This document shows, piece by piece, positions 32,189-40,705 of a stretch of DNA of 64,000 nucleotides. The notes under the pieces were generated by a model that was given only the letters and a program-made list of their open reading frames with translations, did not search any database and was not told the origin of the DNA. Location of the stretch: positions 186,001 to 250,000 of the forward strand of contig JACKMT010000004.1 in NCBI GenBank assembly GCA_024235255.1, in the 5' to 3' direction. The position numbers and the translations under genes are program-made. Position 1 is the stretch's first letter, and each line of letters starts with the position of its first letter. Source of the DNA: Chromatiaceae bacterium. GTDB taxonomy: Bacteria; Pseudomonadota; Gammaproteobacteria; Chromatiales; Chromatiaceae.

Positions 32189-34693
32189 GTGGGCAGTGCA
32201 GCGCAACAGCCGGGCAGTGCCGATCAGCGCTGTTTTCACTGTACACTGCCGATTCCGGCAGCCGAAAAAGTGGACGCACAGATCGGGGGACAGCCACACA
32301 CATTCTGCTGTAACGGCTGCCGCTCCGTCTGCGAGGCGATTTATAACGCCGGACTTGAGGGATTTTATCAACGCACACCCGAAGGCGGCCTGCTGAGACC
32401 GCCACCAAAGCCGCCGCGCGAACTGGGGCTGTACGATCTGGATGAAGTGCAGGAGGAGTTCGTCGATGAACTGGGGGAAACCCGTGACATCCACCTGCTG
32501 GTAGACGGCATTCATTGTGCCGCCTGCGTCTGGTTGATTGAAAACAGCCTGCTCGCTATGCCGGGCATCGCAGATGCGCGGGTCAATCTCTCGGGGCGCA
32601 AGCTGCATGTCAGGTGGGCCAACAGCCGCCAGAAGCTCTCGGCTATCATCGGCCGGCTGGGACAGATCGGCTATACAGCCGTTCCTTATGACCCGGATAC
32701 CGCCGAGGGCCGCATCAACCGGCACAACCGCGACCTGCTTTACCGCATGGCGTTCGCGGGCTTCACTATGATGAATCTGCTCTGGGTTTCGATCGCCCTC
32801 TACACTGGCGCCGACAAGGGTGAGTTCCGTAGCATGTTTCATTGGGTAGGTTTTGCCCTGGCCACGCCGACGCTGCTCTATTCCGGTTATCCATTTTATA
32901 AAGGGGCCTGGACCGGGCTGCGCAACCTGCATCTCGGCATGGACCTCCCCATCGCCATAGGCGCGGGCGTGACTTACCTCTATTCGCTCTATATCACGCT
33001 GAGCGGATCGACCGCCGGTGAGGTGTACTACGATACCGTGGTCAACTTTCTCTTTGTCATCCTGGTGGGCCGCTATCTGGAGGCGCTCTCCAAGCGGCAG
33101 GCGGTTGCGTCAACGCAGCGCCTGCTCGACCTGCAGCCGCGGGTGGCGACGCTGCTGCAGGACGGAGCGGAGAAGATCGTGCCTATCCGTTCGGTCAAAC
33201 CCGGCAGCACTGTCCTGGTCAAGCCCGGCGAGCGTATTCCTGTCGACGGCGTGATCAACAAAGGGAGCAGTTCGGTGGACGAAGCGATGCTCACCGGCGA
33301 GTCCGTCGGCGTGGCGAAGCGGGCCGGTGATGCCGTCTCCGCCGGCACCATCAATGGCAATGGCGCACTGACCATAACGGTGGTAGGGCTGCTGAAAGAC
33401 ACCGCCCTGGGACGCATCATCCGGCTGGTGGAAGAGGCGCAGGCGAGCAAGGCGCCGATTCAATGCGTGGCCGATCGCATCGTACCCTGGTTCGTCGCCG
33501 TTACCATCGGATTAGCCATTGCCACCTTCATCTGGTGGCTGAAGCAGGATCTGGAGACCGCGCTGATGGCGGCCACCGCGGTGCTGATCATCACCTGTCC
33601 CTGCGCTTTCGGACTAGCGACGCCGATGGCGATTGCAGTTGCTTCCGGGTTGGGAGCGAGGCATGGCATATTGGTGAAGAATGGCGCAGTGCTCGAAACG
33701 CTCTCGTCGATCAGCCATTTTGTGTTCGATAAGACCGGAACCTTGACAGAAGGCAGAGTACGCGTCATTTCGATCTTCACCGAAAACGAAAGCTGGTCCG
33801 CCGGAGATGCCGGAATGGGCTGTGAGACGCGCCAGGTGCTCGCGCAACTGGCTGCTGTCGAGCGCTACTCGGAACACCCGGTCGCCGCAGCGGTTATCGC
33901 CAGTGCCGAAGAGGCCGGTCTGTCGATACCGGCCGCTGCGGTGGAAGCGTTCGAATACCGGCCCGGATTTGGCGTCAGAGCCTTGTTGCAGGGCCGGCGG
34001 CTGCTGGCCGGCACGGCCGCCTGGATGGCCGACCAGGGGGTAGAGCTCATGCCGAGCTTTGACCGGGAAGCAGCGCGCCTGGATGCGGCCGGTGCAGGTT
34101 ATCTGAGAGTTGCCGTGGCGGGCAGCGAACAGGCGCTGATCGGATTGGACGACCGCGTGCGCCAGGACGCACCGGTGCTTATCGATGCACTGAAACGGGA
34201 CGGGATGGATGTCACCCTGTTGAGCGGCGACCGCCAGGCTACCGCGGAGATCATTGCCCGGCGGCTGGGCGGGATGAGGGTTATTGCGGAAGTGCTGCCG
34301 GAACAGAAGGACCGGGTGATCGCCGGGCTGCAGGCTGACGGCCGCAGGGTTGCTATGGTCGGCGACGGTGTCAACGACGCACCGGCGCTGGTGCGCGCCG
34401 ACGTTGGCATCGCGCTGGGTTCTGGTACCGATGTCTCGATTGCCAGCGCGGATATCGTACTGATCAGCAATGAACTGGAGAAGGTGCGTCTGGCAGCCGC
34501 GCTTTCACGCCGGACCCTGCGCACCATCAGGCAGAATATCGGTATCTCAATCGCCTATAATCTGATTATGGTTCCGTTGGCGATGCTGGCTTTGATTACG
34601 CCATTGATTGCGGCGATATCGATGCCGGTCAGTTCGCTGCTGGTCATCGGCAACGCGGCCAGAATCCGGACACTGTTCAAATCCGGGCGGTGA
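32189..34693 (+). CDS. ccoI: Copper-translocating P-type ATPase CcoI
   Basis: 834 aa with GTG start at 32189, directly after the MITE-like element. The N-terminus has CFHC and FCCNGC cysteines and an HMA domain with GIHCAACVW. Eight helices include the ion-channel ITCPCAFGLATP. Phosphorylation motif VFDKTGTLTEG, TGES in the actuator and GDGVNDAPAL are intact. CcoI delivers copper to the CuB site of cbb3 oxidase. No Shine-Dalgarno motif is obvious because the upstream DNA belongs to the inserted element. Confidence 0.95.
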   Translation: MGSAAQQPGSADQRCFHCTLPIPAAEKVDAQIGGQPHTFCCNGCRSVCEAIYNAGLEGFYQRTPEGGLLRPPPKPPRELGLYDLDEVQEEFVDELGETRDIHLLVDGIHCAACVWLIENSLLAMPGIADARVNLSGRKLHVRWANSRQKLSAIIGRLGQIGYTAVPYDPDTAEGRINRHNRDLLYRMAFAGFTMMNLLWVSIALYTGADKGEFRSMFHWVGFALATPTLLYSGYPFYKGAWTGLRNLHLGMDLPIAIGAGVTYLYSLYITLSGSTAGEVYYDTVVNFLFVILVGRYLEALSKRQAVASTQRLLDLQPRVATLLQDGAEKIVPIRSVKPGSTVLVKPGERIPVDGVINKGSSSVDEAMLTGESVGVAKRAGDAVSAGTINGNGALTITVVGLLKDTALGRIIRLVEEAQASKAPIQCVADRIVPWFVAVTIGLAIATFIWWLKQDLETALMAATAVLIITCPCAFGLATPMAIAVASGLGARHGILVKNGAVLETLSSISHFVFDKTGTLTEGRVRVISIFTENESWSAGDAGMGCETRQVLAQLAAVERYSEHPVAAAVIASAEEAGLSIPAAAVEAFEYRPGFGVRALLQGRRLLAGTAAWMADQGVELMPSFDREAARLDAAGAGYLRVAVAGSEQALIGLDDRVRQDAPVLIDALKRDGMDVTLLSGDRQATAEIIARRLGGMRVIAEVLPEQKDRVIAGLQADGRRVAMVGDGVNDAPALVRADVGIALGSGTDVSIASADIVLISNELEKVRLAAALSRRTLRTIRQNIGISIAYNLIMVPLAMLALITPLIAAISMPVSSLLVIGNAARIRTLFKSGR

Positions 34694-34871
34694 CAGCGAA
34701 AGCGTTTACAGAATATATGAAGGTTGATGCAATCTTCTTTAATGACGGCTGAGGGTGCGGAGACCATAAATTCTCTTCCCGGTGTTTCCTTGACCCTTGG
34801 AATGCAGCAATCACATTGGTCAATGATGTCACAACTCCCGTCGTTTCAATCGGAGCTATTGAAAAACTGCT

Positions 34872-35075
34872 ATGGATGTAATTTACGGTTTGATTCCCGG
34901 CATGATTATTCTTGGACTGGTTGGCGTCGGGGTTTTTTTCTGGGCTGCCAGGAGCGGTCAGTTCGACGACCTGGAAGGGGAGGCCAGCCGCATACTGATG
35001 GATGAAGATCTGTCCTCCCGGAAATCATCCGCTGCAGAGGGTAAAGGAGAGCCGGAAAAAGCGGAAAAAGGTTGA
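34872..35075 (+). CDS. ccoS: cbb3 oxidase maturation protein CcoS
   Basis: 67 aa. MDVIYGLIPGMIILGLVGVG begins a single membrane helix followed by FFWAARSGQFDDLEGEA, the CcoS signature, and a charged tail. It is required to insert the cofactors into CcoN. A gap of 178 bases after ccoI shows no gene, although overlapping open frames exist. Confidence 0.93.
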   Translation: MDVIYGLIPGMIILGLVGVGVFFWAARSGQFDDLEGEASRILMDEDLSSRKSSAAEGKGEPEKAEKG

Positions 35076-35126
35076 TCTCTGCAACTAACACCTGACCGGG
35101 AGCCTATTTCAGTTTATCCTCTCCCG

Positions 35127-36881
35127 ATGTCTTCTGCGCTACAAAATGTCTGTGACTTTCTTCATCTGCTGCAACAGCGCGAGCGTGCCTTTAATTCGTC
35201 TGATTCGGATCCCGGTGAGAAACAGCCAACGCTGATATTTGCCAACGCGCTGCTGCGTAGCGCGCTGCAGCGCAAGCGCAATTGGCCGTTGCCGCTGCAG
35301 TTGGCTGTAGTAGGGCCGACTCAGTCGGGCAAAAGCAGCGCCGTCAATCTGCTGCTGGGGAGGAGACTGGCGGAGGCAAGCCCGCTGGCGGGTCATACCA
35401 GATACGCACACGGATTCGTAAGCGGCGAGATGACCACCGAGTCGGAGCGTTGTCTGCAATCGCTGCTGCCGGGATGGCGGCAGGTTGCACCGGAGAGTCC
35501 CGGAGAGGGCGATATCTTTTCGTTGACTCGCACCGGAATGGACTCCTCATTTCTCGGAACGGTGTGCATCGTCTGGGACACACCCGACTTCGATTCAGTC
35601 GGTTCGCGCAGCTACCGCAACACGGTGCCTGAGATTTGCGCTTTGGCAGATGTGCTGCTGCTGGTGGTGAGCCGAGAAAAATACGCCGACCGTTCGGTTT
35701 GGCGCATGCTGCGCCTGGTCGCGCCGCTTGGCATTCCGTTGATAATATGCCTGAACAAGATCGAACAGGCAGATGAGGCGGCATTGAGGGCCTCGCTGGA
35801 AAATCGCCTGCAGGCCGAGTCCATCTCGCCCATCGCAATACTTTCCCTGCCTTACGTTGAACGGGCGGGTGAGATGCTGGAGAAAACCGGCGCCGCACAG
35901 CATCTGCGAACCGCGCTGGCAGGCTTGCTGGATCGGCCGGCTGCCAGCCGGACTGTTGAGCGCCTTATGGCTTATCTTAACCAGTACTGGTCCGAGTGGA
36001 CCACGCCGCTCAGGCGTGAACTGGCGGCTAGGGATTTTTGGGAGCATGCAATACAGGCCGGCATCGACGAAGCGGTTGCCACTTACCAGCGTGAATGTCT
36101 GGAGAATCCTCGCTACGCATATGCACTTCAGCGTGCCATTCTGCGCTTGCTGGAGCTGCTGGAGATTCCCGGTATCGCCGTCGCACTGACTAATGTCAGG
36201 TCGGTGCTAACCTGGCCGGCACGGCGCCTCCAGGCACTGTTCAAGTCGCGTTTCCCGGGCAAAAACCCCGGCGGCGAAGAACAGGAGGCGCGGGTGCTGA
36301 AAGAGGTGACGGCACATCTGTTGATCGGATTGCAACAAAAAGCCAGTGAGCGGATGGTTGCAGTGGAGGATTCCAATCAGGCATGGTGGCGTGAGCTGTT
36401 GACACTGCTGAATCGGGAGAGCAGCGCTATTGGCACCGCAGCGCAGACCGCAGTCGTCAATTACCAGGCAGACTTCGAGGCGGAGATCGAGGAGGCCAGC
36501 CAGCGTCTCTATCGTCATTTGCAGCAGCATCCCACAACTCTGAACGGATTGCGTGCGGCAAGAGTAACCACGGATACCGCTGCGATCGTGCTGGCGGTTA
36601 AGACCGGCGGTGTGGGAATCAACGATCTGCTGCTGACGCCGGCGATGCTCTCAATCACTTCGCTGCTGGCCGAGGGTGCGGTGGGAAGCTACATGAAACA
36701 GATAGAGGCGGAATTGAAACAGAGGCAGCTTGCAGTGATGCAAAAGGTGTTGTTTCAGGATGTACTGACCCAGCGTCTGCTGAATCTGCCGCATGCGATA
36801 CCCGAATCGCGTTGTTACGCCATATCCCAAGAACTACTCGAACAGGCTGAGCATTCGCTCAAAGCCCTGACCAGGTCCTAA
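35127..36881 (+). CDS. Large dynamin-like GTPase A of a tandem pair
   Basis: 584 aa. GTPase motifs are clear: P-loop GPTQSGKSS (63-71), G3 WDTPDFDS (150-157, with Asp in place of the usual Gly) and G4 NKIE (210-213). About 370 residues follow that look helical, including a long region with a hydrophobic stretch near the end (TAAIVLAVKTGGVGINDLLL; AMLSITSLLAEGAVGSY). That layout recalls bacterial dynamin-like or septin-like membrane GTPases rather than translation GTPases. It starts 52 bases after ccoS and is followed, one base after its stop, by a second GTPase. Function unknown. Confidence 0.8.
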   Translation: MSSALQNVCDFLHLLQQRERAFNSSDSDPGEKQPTLIFANALLRSALQRKRNWPLPLQLAVVGPTQSGKSSAVNLLLGRRLAEASPLAGHTRYAHGFVSGEMTTESERCLQSLLPGWRQVAPESPGEGDIFSLTRTGMDSSFLGTVCIVWDTPDFDSVGSRSYRNTVPEICALADVLLLVVSREKYADRSVWRMLRLVAPLGIPLIICLNKIEQADEAALRASLENRLQAESISPIAILSLPYVERAGEMLEKTGAAQHLRTALAGLLDRPAASRTVERLMAYLNQYWSEWTTPLRRELAARDFWEHAIQAGIDEAVATYQRECLENPRYAYALQRAILRLLELLEIPGIAVALTNVRSVLTWPARRLQALFKSRFPGKNPGGEEQEARVLKEVTAHLLIGLQQKASERMVAVEDSNQAWWRELLTLLNRESSAIGTAAQTAVVNYQADFEAEIEEASQRLYRHLQQHPTTLNGLRAARVTTDTAAIVLAVKTGGVGINDLLLTPAMLSITSLLAEGAVGSYMKQIEAELKQRQLAVMQKVLFQDVLTQRLLNLPHAIPESRCYAISQELLEQAEHSLKALTRS

Positions 36882-36882
36882 A

Positions 36883-38502
36883 GTGAATCAACTCTTCGAA
36901 CAGCAGCATCAACAGCTGGAGCGCTGGTCTGCATCGGCCGTCGCAGAGGGCTGGCTAGCGACGCGCGACATTGACCGGCTCAGAGAGATAGAGCGGCAAC
37001 AGGCAGAGGCGATATTCTCACGCAAGGGGCAGCGCCCCCTCATTGTCGCCTTTTTCGGCGGCACCGGTGTCGGCAAAAGCACGCTGCTGAATCGCCTTGC
37101 CGGAGAGAGTATCGCGCGCACCGGTGTTGAGCGTCCTACCTCGCACGAGGTGACGCTCTACCTGCACGGCGATTACCGCTTGGGAGAGTTTCCCGCAGAT
37201 CTGCCAGTGGACGAGACCAGGATCGCCTACCACTCGGACGATCGGAGGCGCCTGATCGCCTGGCTGGATATGCCCGATTTTGACAGCGTCGAAGAGCATC
37301 ACCGGGAGCTGGTGCAGGCGTGGCTGCCCTATGTCGACTGGATTATCTACGTCGTCAGCCCCGGGCGCTACCAGGACGATATCGGCTGGCGCATTGTGCA
37401 GCATCGCGGCGGAAAGCACTCCTGGCTGTTTGTCATGAACCAGTGGGATCAGGGGCATGATGAACAGATAGCGCACTTTCGCGCGCGCCTGCAGCAGGAG
37501 GGCTTCAGCGATCCCGTCATTATGCGCACGAGCTGTATTGATCCGAAGCGGAGCGGGGAGGACGATTTCAACCTGTTGGAACAGACCGTTAATAACGCCA
37601 TACAAACCTATGGGCTGGAGCAGCTGCAGCAACTCGGCGTGCAGGCAAGAGTGGAGGAGCTGCAGAGAGTCAGCGAAGCGTTCATTAACAAGCTCAAGGA
37701 GTATCCGTTGGATGAGCTGGAAACCGCATGGCGTGAGACACTCTCGGAAAGCCTGGCAGAGGTGAAGGAGGCGTTGCTGACCAACAGTCGTCTGCTGGCA
37801 GGCGGGTTCCAGGAAGAGAGCGGTTTTCCCTGGCGTGCGGAGAAAAAAGGCGCTGGAAACCGACTGGGTAAGGTGCAGCCGGCGGCACTGTTGGCGGAGA
37901 TCTGGAGCAGCCGCATCGCGACTCGCCTAAGTGATCTGTCCGGCGAATTGGAAAACCTGCTGCAGCGACAGAATGTGCCTGCGGTGCCGTTTGCGCCCTG
38001 GCTACAGCGGCTGCGTGAAGATTCGCAGGGCGAGTTCCTGCGTGGGGCAGAGGGCCCTTGCGCCAACGCGCTGCTGCAACCCGGCAGCGCAGTGAGGCGT
38101 GGCGTCTGGCGTGCTGCCGGATGGCTGAGCTGGGGACTGCCGATGGCCGCGTCGGGTTGGGCTGTATACCATCTGGTTATTCGGTTTTACCAGGGTACCC
38201 GGGGGGAAGCCGGGTTTTTGGGGCTCGACTTTGCAATTCATGCAACGCTGCTAATTGTGCTCTCCTGGCTGCTGCCATGGCTGCTGCAGCGCAAGCTGAA
38301 ACCCACTGTTTCCGACGCGATCATCCAGGCGTTGGCCATCGGCGCGGACGCCGGGATGAAGCGGATCGAAGCGGAAGGGGTCGTTGTTTTGGCAGCCGCA
38401 GATGAGGCGAGAGATCGTTGTGTTGCCGGTGTTGCGGCAATTCACCAGGCACTGCAGACAGGGATGGCTGCGATGACAACGAAATTGCCATGGACCAGAT
38501 GA
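36883..38502 (+). CDS. Large dynamin-like GTPase B of a tandem pair
   Basis: 539 aa, GTG start one base after the previous stop, so translation is surely coupled. Motifs are P-loop GGTGVGKST (59-67), the switch I region PTSHEV (85-90), G3 LDMPDFDS (128-135) and G4 NQWD (186-189). A helical middle is followed by two membrane helices (WLSWGLPMAASGWAVYHLVI; HATLLIVLSWLLPWLL) and a C-terminal helical tail. The shared MPDFDS/TPDFDS switch shows it is a distant paralogue of its neighbour. Paired dynamin-like proteins often hetero-oligomerise on membranes; that is an inference here. Confidence 0.8.
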   Translation: MNQLFEQQHQQLERWSASAVAEGWLATRDIDRLREIERQQAEAIFSRKGQRPLIVAFFGGTGVGKSTLLNRLAGESIARTGVERPTSHEVTLYLHGDYRLGEFPADLPVDETRIAYHSDDRRRLIAWLDMPDFDSVEEHHRELVQAWLPYVDWIIYVVSPGRYQDDIGWRIVQHRGGKHSWLFVMNQWDQGHDEQIAHFRARLQQEGFSDPVIMRTSCIDPKRSGEDDFNLLEQTVNNAIQTYGLEQLQQLGVQARVEELQRVSEAFINKLKEYPLDELETAWRETLSESLAEVKEALLTNSRLLAGGFQEESGFPWRAEKKGAGNRLGKVQPAALLAEIWSSRIATRLSDLSGELENLLQRQNVPAVPFAPWLQRLREDSQGEFLRGAEGPCANALLQPGSAVRRGVWRAAGWLSWGLPMAASGWAVYHLVIRFYQGTRGEAGFLGLDFAIHATLLIVLSWLLPWLLQRKLKPTVSDAIIQALAIGADAGMKRIEAEGVVVLAAADEARDRCVAGVAAIHQALQTGMAAMTTKLPWTR

Positions 38503-38583
38503 ACCTTTCCGCCCTTGAGCTCCGAAGCTTGTTGACCGGCAGCAGAGTGGTCAGTGGACCAGTATGGCCGCCCCCCAGCAGGC

Positions 38584-39243
38584 TTATTTGTCAAGCAACG
38601 GGGCAATCAAAGCTGCAAAGCGCGCAGGTAAAACATACTGGAACACCTCCTTTCCGTCCGGATTGAGCGCGATATCCAAGCCTTTCTCCGGGTACAGCCA
38701 GTGCACCATATCGGATTTTTCCGCGATTCTGTTTTGCGGCTCGCCAAAGCGGCTGCGGATCAGCTCTTCCGCCAGATCGGCGGCAGGTATATAGGTGATG
38801 TGGCCAATGACGCCTTGGGCAAGCGAATCCAGATCCTGTTCGCTAAGCTTCACCTTTTTTGCGCCGCTCTCCAGCTGACTGATGCGTAATCCACGGTTAT
38901 ATATCGCGTCAAGTTGTGCCTGCTGCAGGTCGAGGGTGACAACAATATCCGCCTTTAAGCCGCTTAGATAGAGTGCCTGGAAATAGGTCTCGACGGCGAG
39001 CTTTCCGGCGGGGGAGATGAACAGACTTGTCACCCCTTGCTCCTGGAAGTTGTGGCGTACCTCCTGCAAGGTGCTTTTGCCGATGGTAAGACCGAATACG
39101 GTCGGAAAACCGGCTTTATCCAGCGTTACTATCCAGGGAAGTTTTGGCTTCTGTTCGATCGAACGCCCGCCGGGCAACACTATTGCAAGTGCCAGTGTTA
39201 TCAGTGTCAAAGCGATGATGCCGAAAATCAATTTACGGTCCAT
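38584..39243 (-). CDS. Conserved-looking protein of unknown function, membrane-anchored
   Basis: 219 aa. An N-terminal helix (LIFGIIALTLITLALAIVLP) anchors a soluble, probably periplasmic, domain with FGLTIGKSTLQEVRHNFQEQG and QVLPARFAALIAPLL-like ends. I recognise no family. The pattern of a short anchored domain with GLTIGKSTLQEV suggests a ligand- or protein-interaction fold. It converges with the GTPase pair and diverges from a small membrane protein across a gap that carries an FNR- or Fur-like palindrome. Confidence 0.7.
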   Translation of the reverse strand: MDRKLIFGIIALTLITLALAIVLPGGRSIEQKPKLPWIVTLDKAGFPTVFGLTIGKSTLQEVRHNFQEQGVTSLFISPAGKLAVETYFQALYLSGLKADIVVTLDLQQAQLDAIYNRGLRISQLESGAKKVKLSEQDLDSLAQGVIGHITYIPAADLAEELIRSRFGEPQNRIAEKSDMVHWLYPEKGLDIALNPDGKEVFQYVLPARFAALIAPLLDK

Positions 39244-39266
39244 AGATTTACAACTCGTTGTGCACG

Positions 39267-39280
39267 TTGATAATTATCAT
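39267..39280. promoter_or_regulatory. FNR-like (or Fur-like) palindrome
   Basis: TTGAT-AATT-ATCAT matches the FNR consensus at 9 of 10 positions. The core TGATAATTATCA is also compatible with half of a Fur box. It lies between two divergent genes (starts at 39243 and about 39295), so it could control either. Confidence 0.45.
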
Positions 39281-39294
39281 CGTCCGGGTTGATC

Positions 39295-39513
39295 ATGGAT
39301 GTTATTTTATATCTTGTTGGGAGTAGGGAAAAAGGTGCAGATTCAATGGGCAACACGATGTGGTTCATCACCATTCTGAAAGACTATCCATGGCTAGGTT
39401 TTCTAGTCGGATTACTGTTCGTTGCGATCATGTTTGGCTCGAAAAATCTGATCGTCTACTTCTACGCGAAGAATCAGGAGAAGAAAAACAGCGCCTCGAC
39501 ACCTGATGGCTGA
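39295..39513 (+). CDS. Small single-pass membrane protein
   Basis: 72 aa from ATG 39295. A shorter start at ATG 39346 (MGNTMWFITILKDYPW) is also possible and looks more protein-like. There is one membrane helix (WLGFLVGLLFVAIMFGSKNLIV region), then a basic, Lys/Asn-rich tail. I do not recognise a family. The FNR-like palindrome just upstream suggests oxygen- or metal-linked expression. Confidence 0.55.
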   Translation: MDVILYLVGSREKGADSMGNTMWFITILKDYPWLGFLVGLLFVAIMFGSKNLIVYFYAKNQEKKNSASTPDG

Positions 39514-39688
39514 TTGGTGCGAGCAACCTGCTTTGCAAAAAGTGAGTTGTTACCGGAAGTTGTCTGCCGGGAGTGGCGCAGTTAAGTCTGATTGATTGAC
39601 GCTCGACAGAGCAGCGGCACATCGGCGTTTCTGGTAGGCTTCACCTACTATCCAATATCAGTGCTTCGGTGTTCCGGTCCACATCTCC

Positions 39689-40216
39689 ATGAAATTCCAG
39701 ATTAGCGATGAAGAGAGCAAGCGTGCCAAGATTCCGCACGAGATTTTCCTCACCAACTTGATTGGAAATCATATTCTCTGGTTTATCGCCGCACTCGGCC
39801 TGGCCAAGACCTACTGGCAGCCACTGGCGCTGGTGCCGCTGCTTTCGGTTACGCTGTTGGTATACACACTATGGCGGGCTCGCCGTTCCCGGCAGCGGGA
39901 TAGCTGGTTTGTCATGTGCCATTGGCAGATATGCGCGGGCCGCAGCCGCATATTTATTGTCATGCTGACGCTTGCAGTGACTGTTTCCGCATTGGGCTGG
40001 GTAGCATACTCGCAACTTAATCTGATGAAAGAGGCGGTATACGCGCTGATCGGCGGCTTTGGGATACTACCGATTATGGTCACTGTACTGGTGCTGATTC
40101 TGATGGAGTCCGATGTGCTGCATCAAGCTGCGCTGCACAAGCTGCCGGATAGCATTGTACTCAAATATCCAAACCCGGGGGTGCAGGTGGTTGAAGAGGA
40201 GGCGTTACAGGATTAG
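39689..40216 (+). CDS. Unknown membrane protein with four helices
   Basis: 175 aa. Four hydrophobic segments are visible: NHILWFIAALGLAKTYW, PLALVPLLSVTLLVYTLW, IFIVMLTLAVTVSALGWVAY and LIGGFGILPIMVTVLVLILM. The N-terminus and the C-terminal tail (LPDSIVLKYPNPGVQVVEEE) should be cytoplasmic. No motif points to a transporter or enzyme. Its last 12 bases overlap the end of the convergent Mth938-like gene. Confidence 0.75.
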   Translation: MKFQISDEESKRAKIPHEIFLTNLIGNHILWFIAALGLAKTYWQPLALVPLLSVTLLVYTLWRARRSRQRDSWFVMCHWQICAGRSRIFIVMLTLAVTVSALGWVAYSQLNLMKEAVYALIGGFGILPIMVTVLVLILMESDVLHQAALHKLPDSIVLKYPNPGVQVVEEEALQD

Positions 40217-40573
40217 CGCAGCTGCAGCCCTGCGGCCCTCGGATACCAGGATATTGTACGTACGGCAGGCTGCCGGCGTCGTCATGATCTCCAGGCCGAT
40301 ACCCGCAACGGTCAGGCAGCTATAGCGGTCGGGAGGGGGAAACTGCTGATGCTCCCCGGTTCCCAGTAGCACCAGATCCGGCTGCAACCCAAGTAGTATT
40401 TCGAAGTCTGATGCCTGCAGTTGCTCAGTGGTACGTGGACGCCAATCGGCAATGACCCGTTCGGGCAGAATGATGATACTGTTGCTGAAGCGCATTTCAC
40501 CGACTACCAGTTCAGTGCTGCTGTAGGCGTGTATGGTGTATCCGTCACCCGGATCGGCAAGCGAGAATTTCAT
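40205..40573 (-). CDS. Mth938-like domain protein
   Basis: 122 aa. VVGEMRFSNSIIILPERVIADWRP, then PDLVLLGTGEHQQFPPP and the ending MTTPAACRTYNILVSEGRRAAAALIL match the Mth938/NDUFAF3 family, whose mitochondrial member helps assemble respiratory complex I. The bacterial role is unknown. It is convergent with the membrane protein on its left and divergent from alaC. Confidence 0.9.
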   Translation of the reverse strand: MKFSLADPGDGYTIHAYSSTELVVGEMRFSNSIIILPERVIADWRPRTTEQLQASDFEILLGLQPDLVLLGTGEHQQFPPPDRYSCLTVAGIGLEIMTTPAACRTYNILVSEGRRAAAALIL

Positions 40574-40705
40574 AGTTGCAAGATAGCAGTTGTCGATTAA
40601 GGGGGTAAAGGGGCAAAGAGACTACTTGACACTAATTATTTTGACATTCCGATCTCCAGTCGGTTAATTTTATCGTTTTTTCCCGCAATCTTAACGAGGT
40701 TCCCC

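Noticed and set aside
31946..32408. Several 60-100-codon frames on both strands across the ccoH-ccoI gap
   Set aside because: They arise from the palindromic element; they mirror each other on opposite strands and run into ccoI in the wrong phase.
34724..35005. 93-codon frame overlapping ccoS
   Set aside because: It runs through the true ccoS gene in another phase and has no recognisable content.
40641..40669. TTGACA with a possible -10 at 40664 before alaC
   Set aside because: The -35 is perfect, but the -10 candidate matches only half of the consensus; not enough to annotate a promoter.
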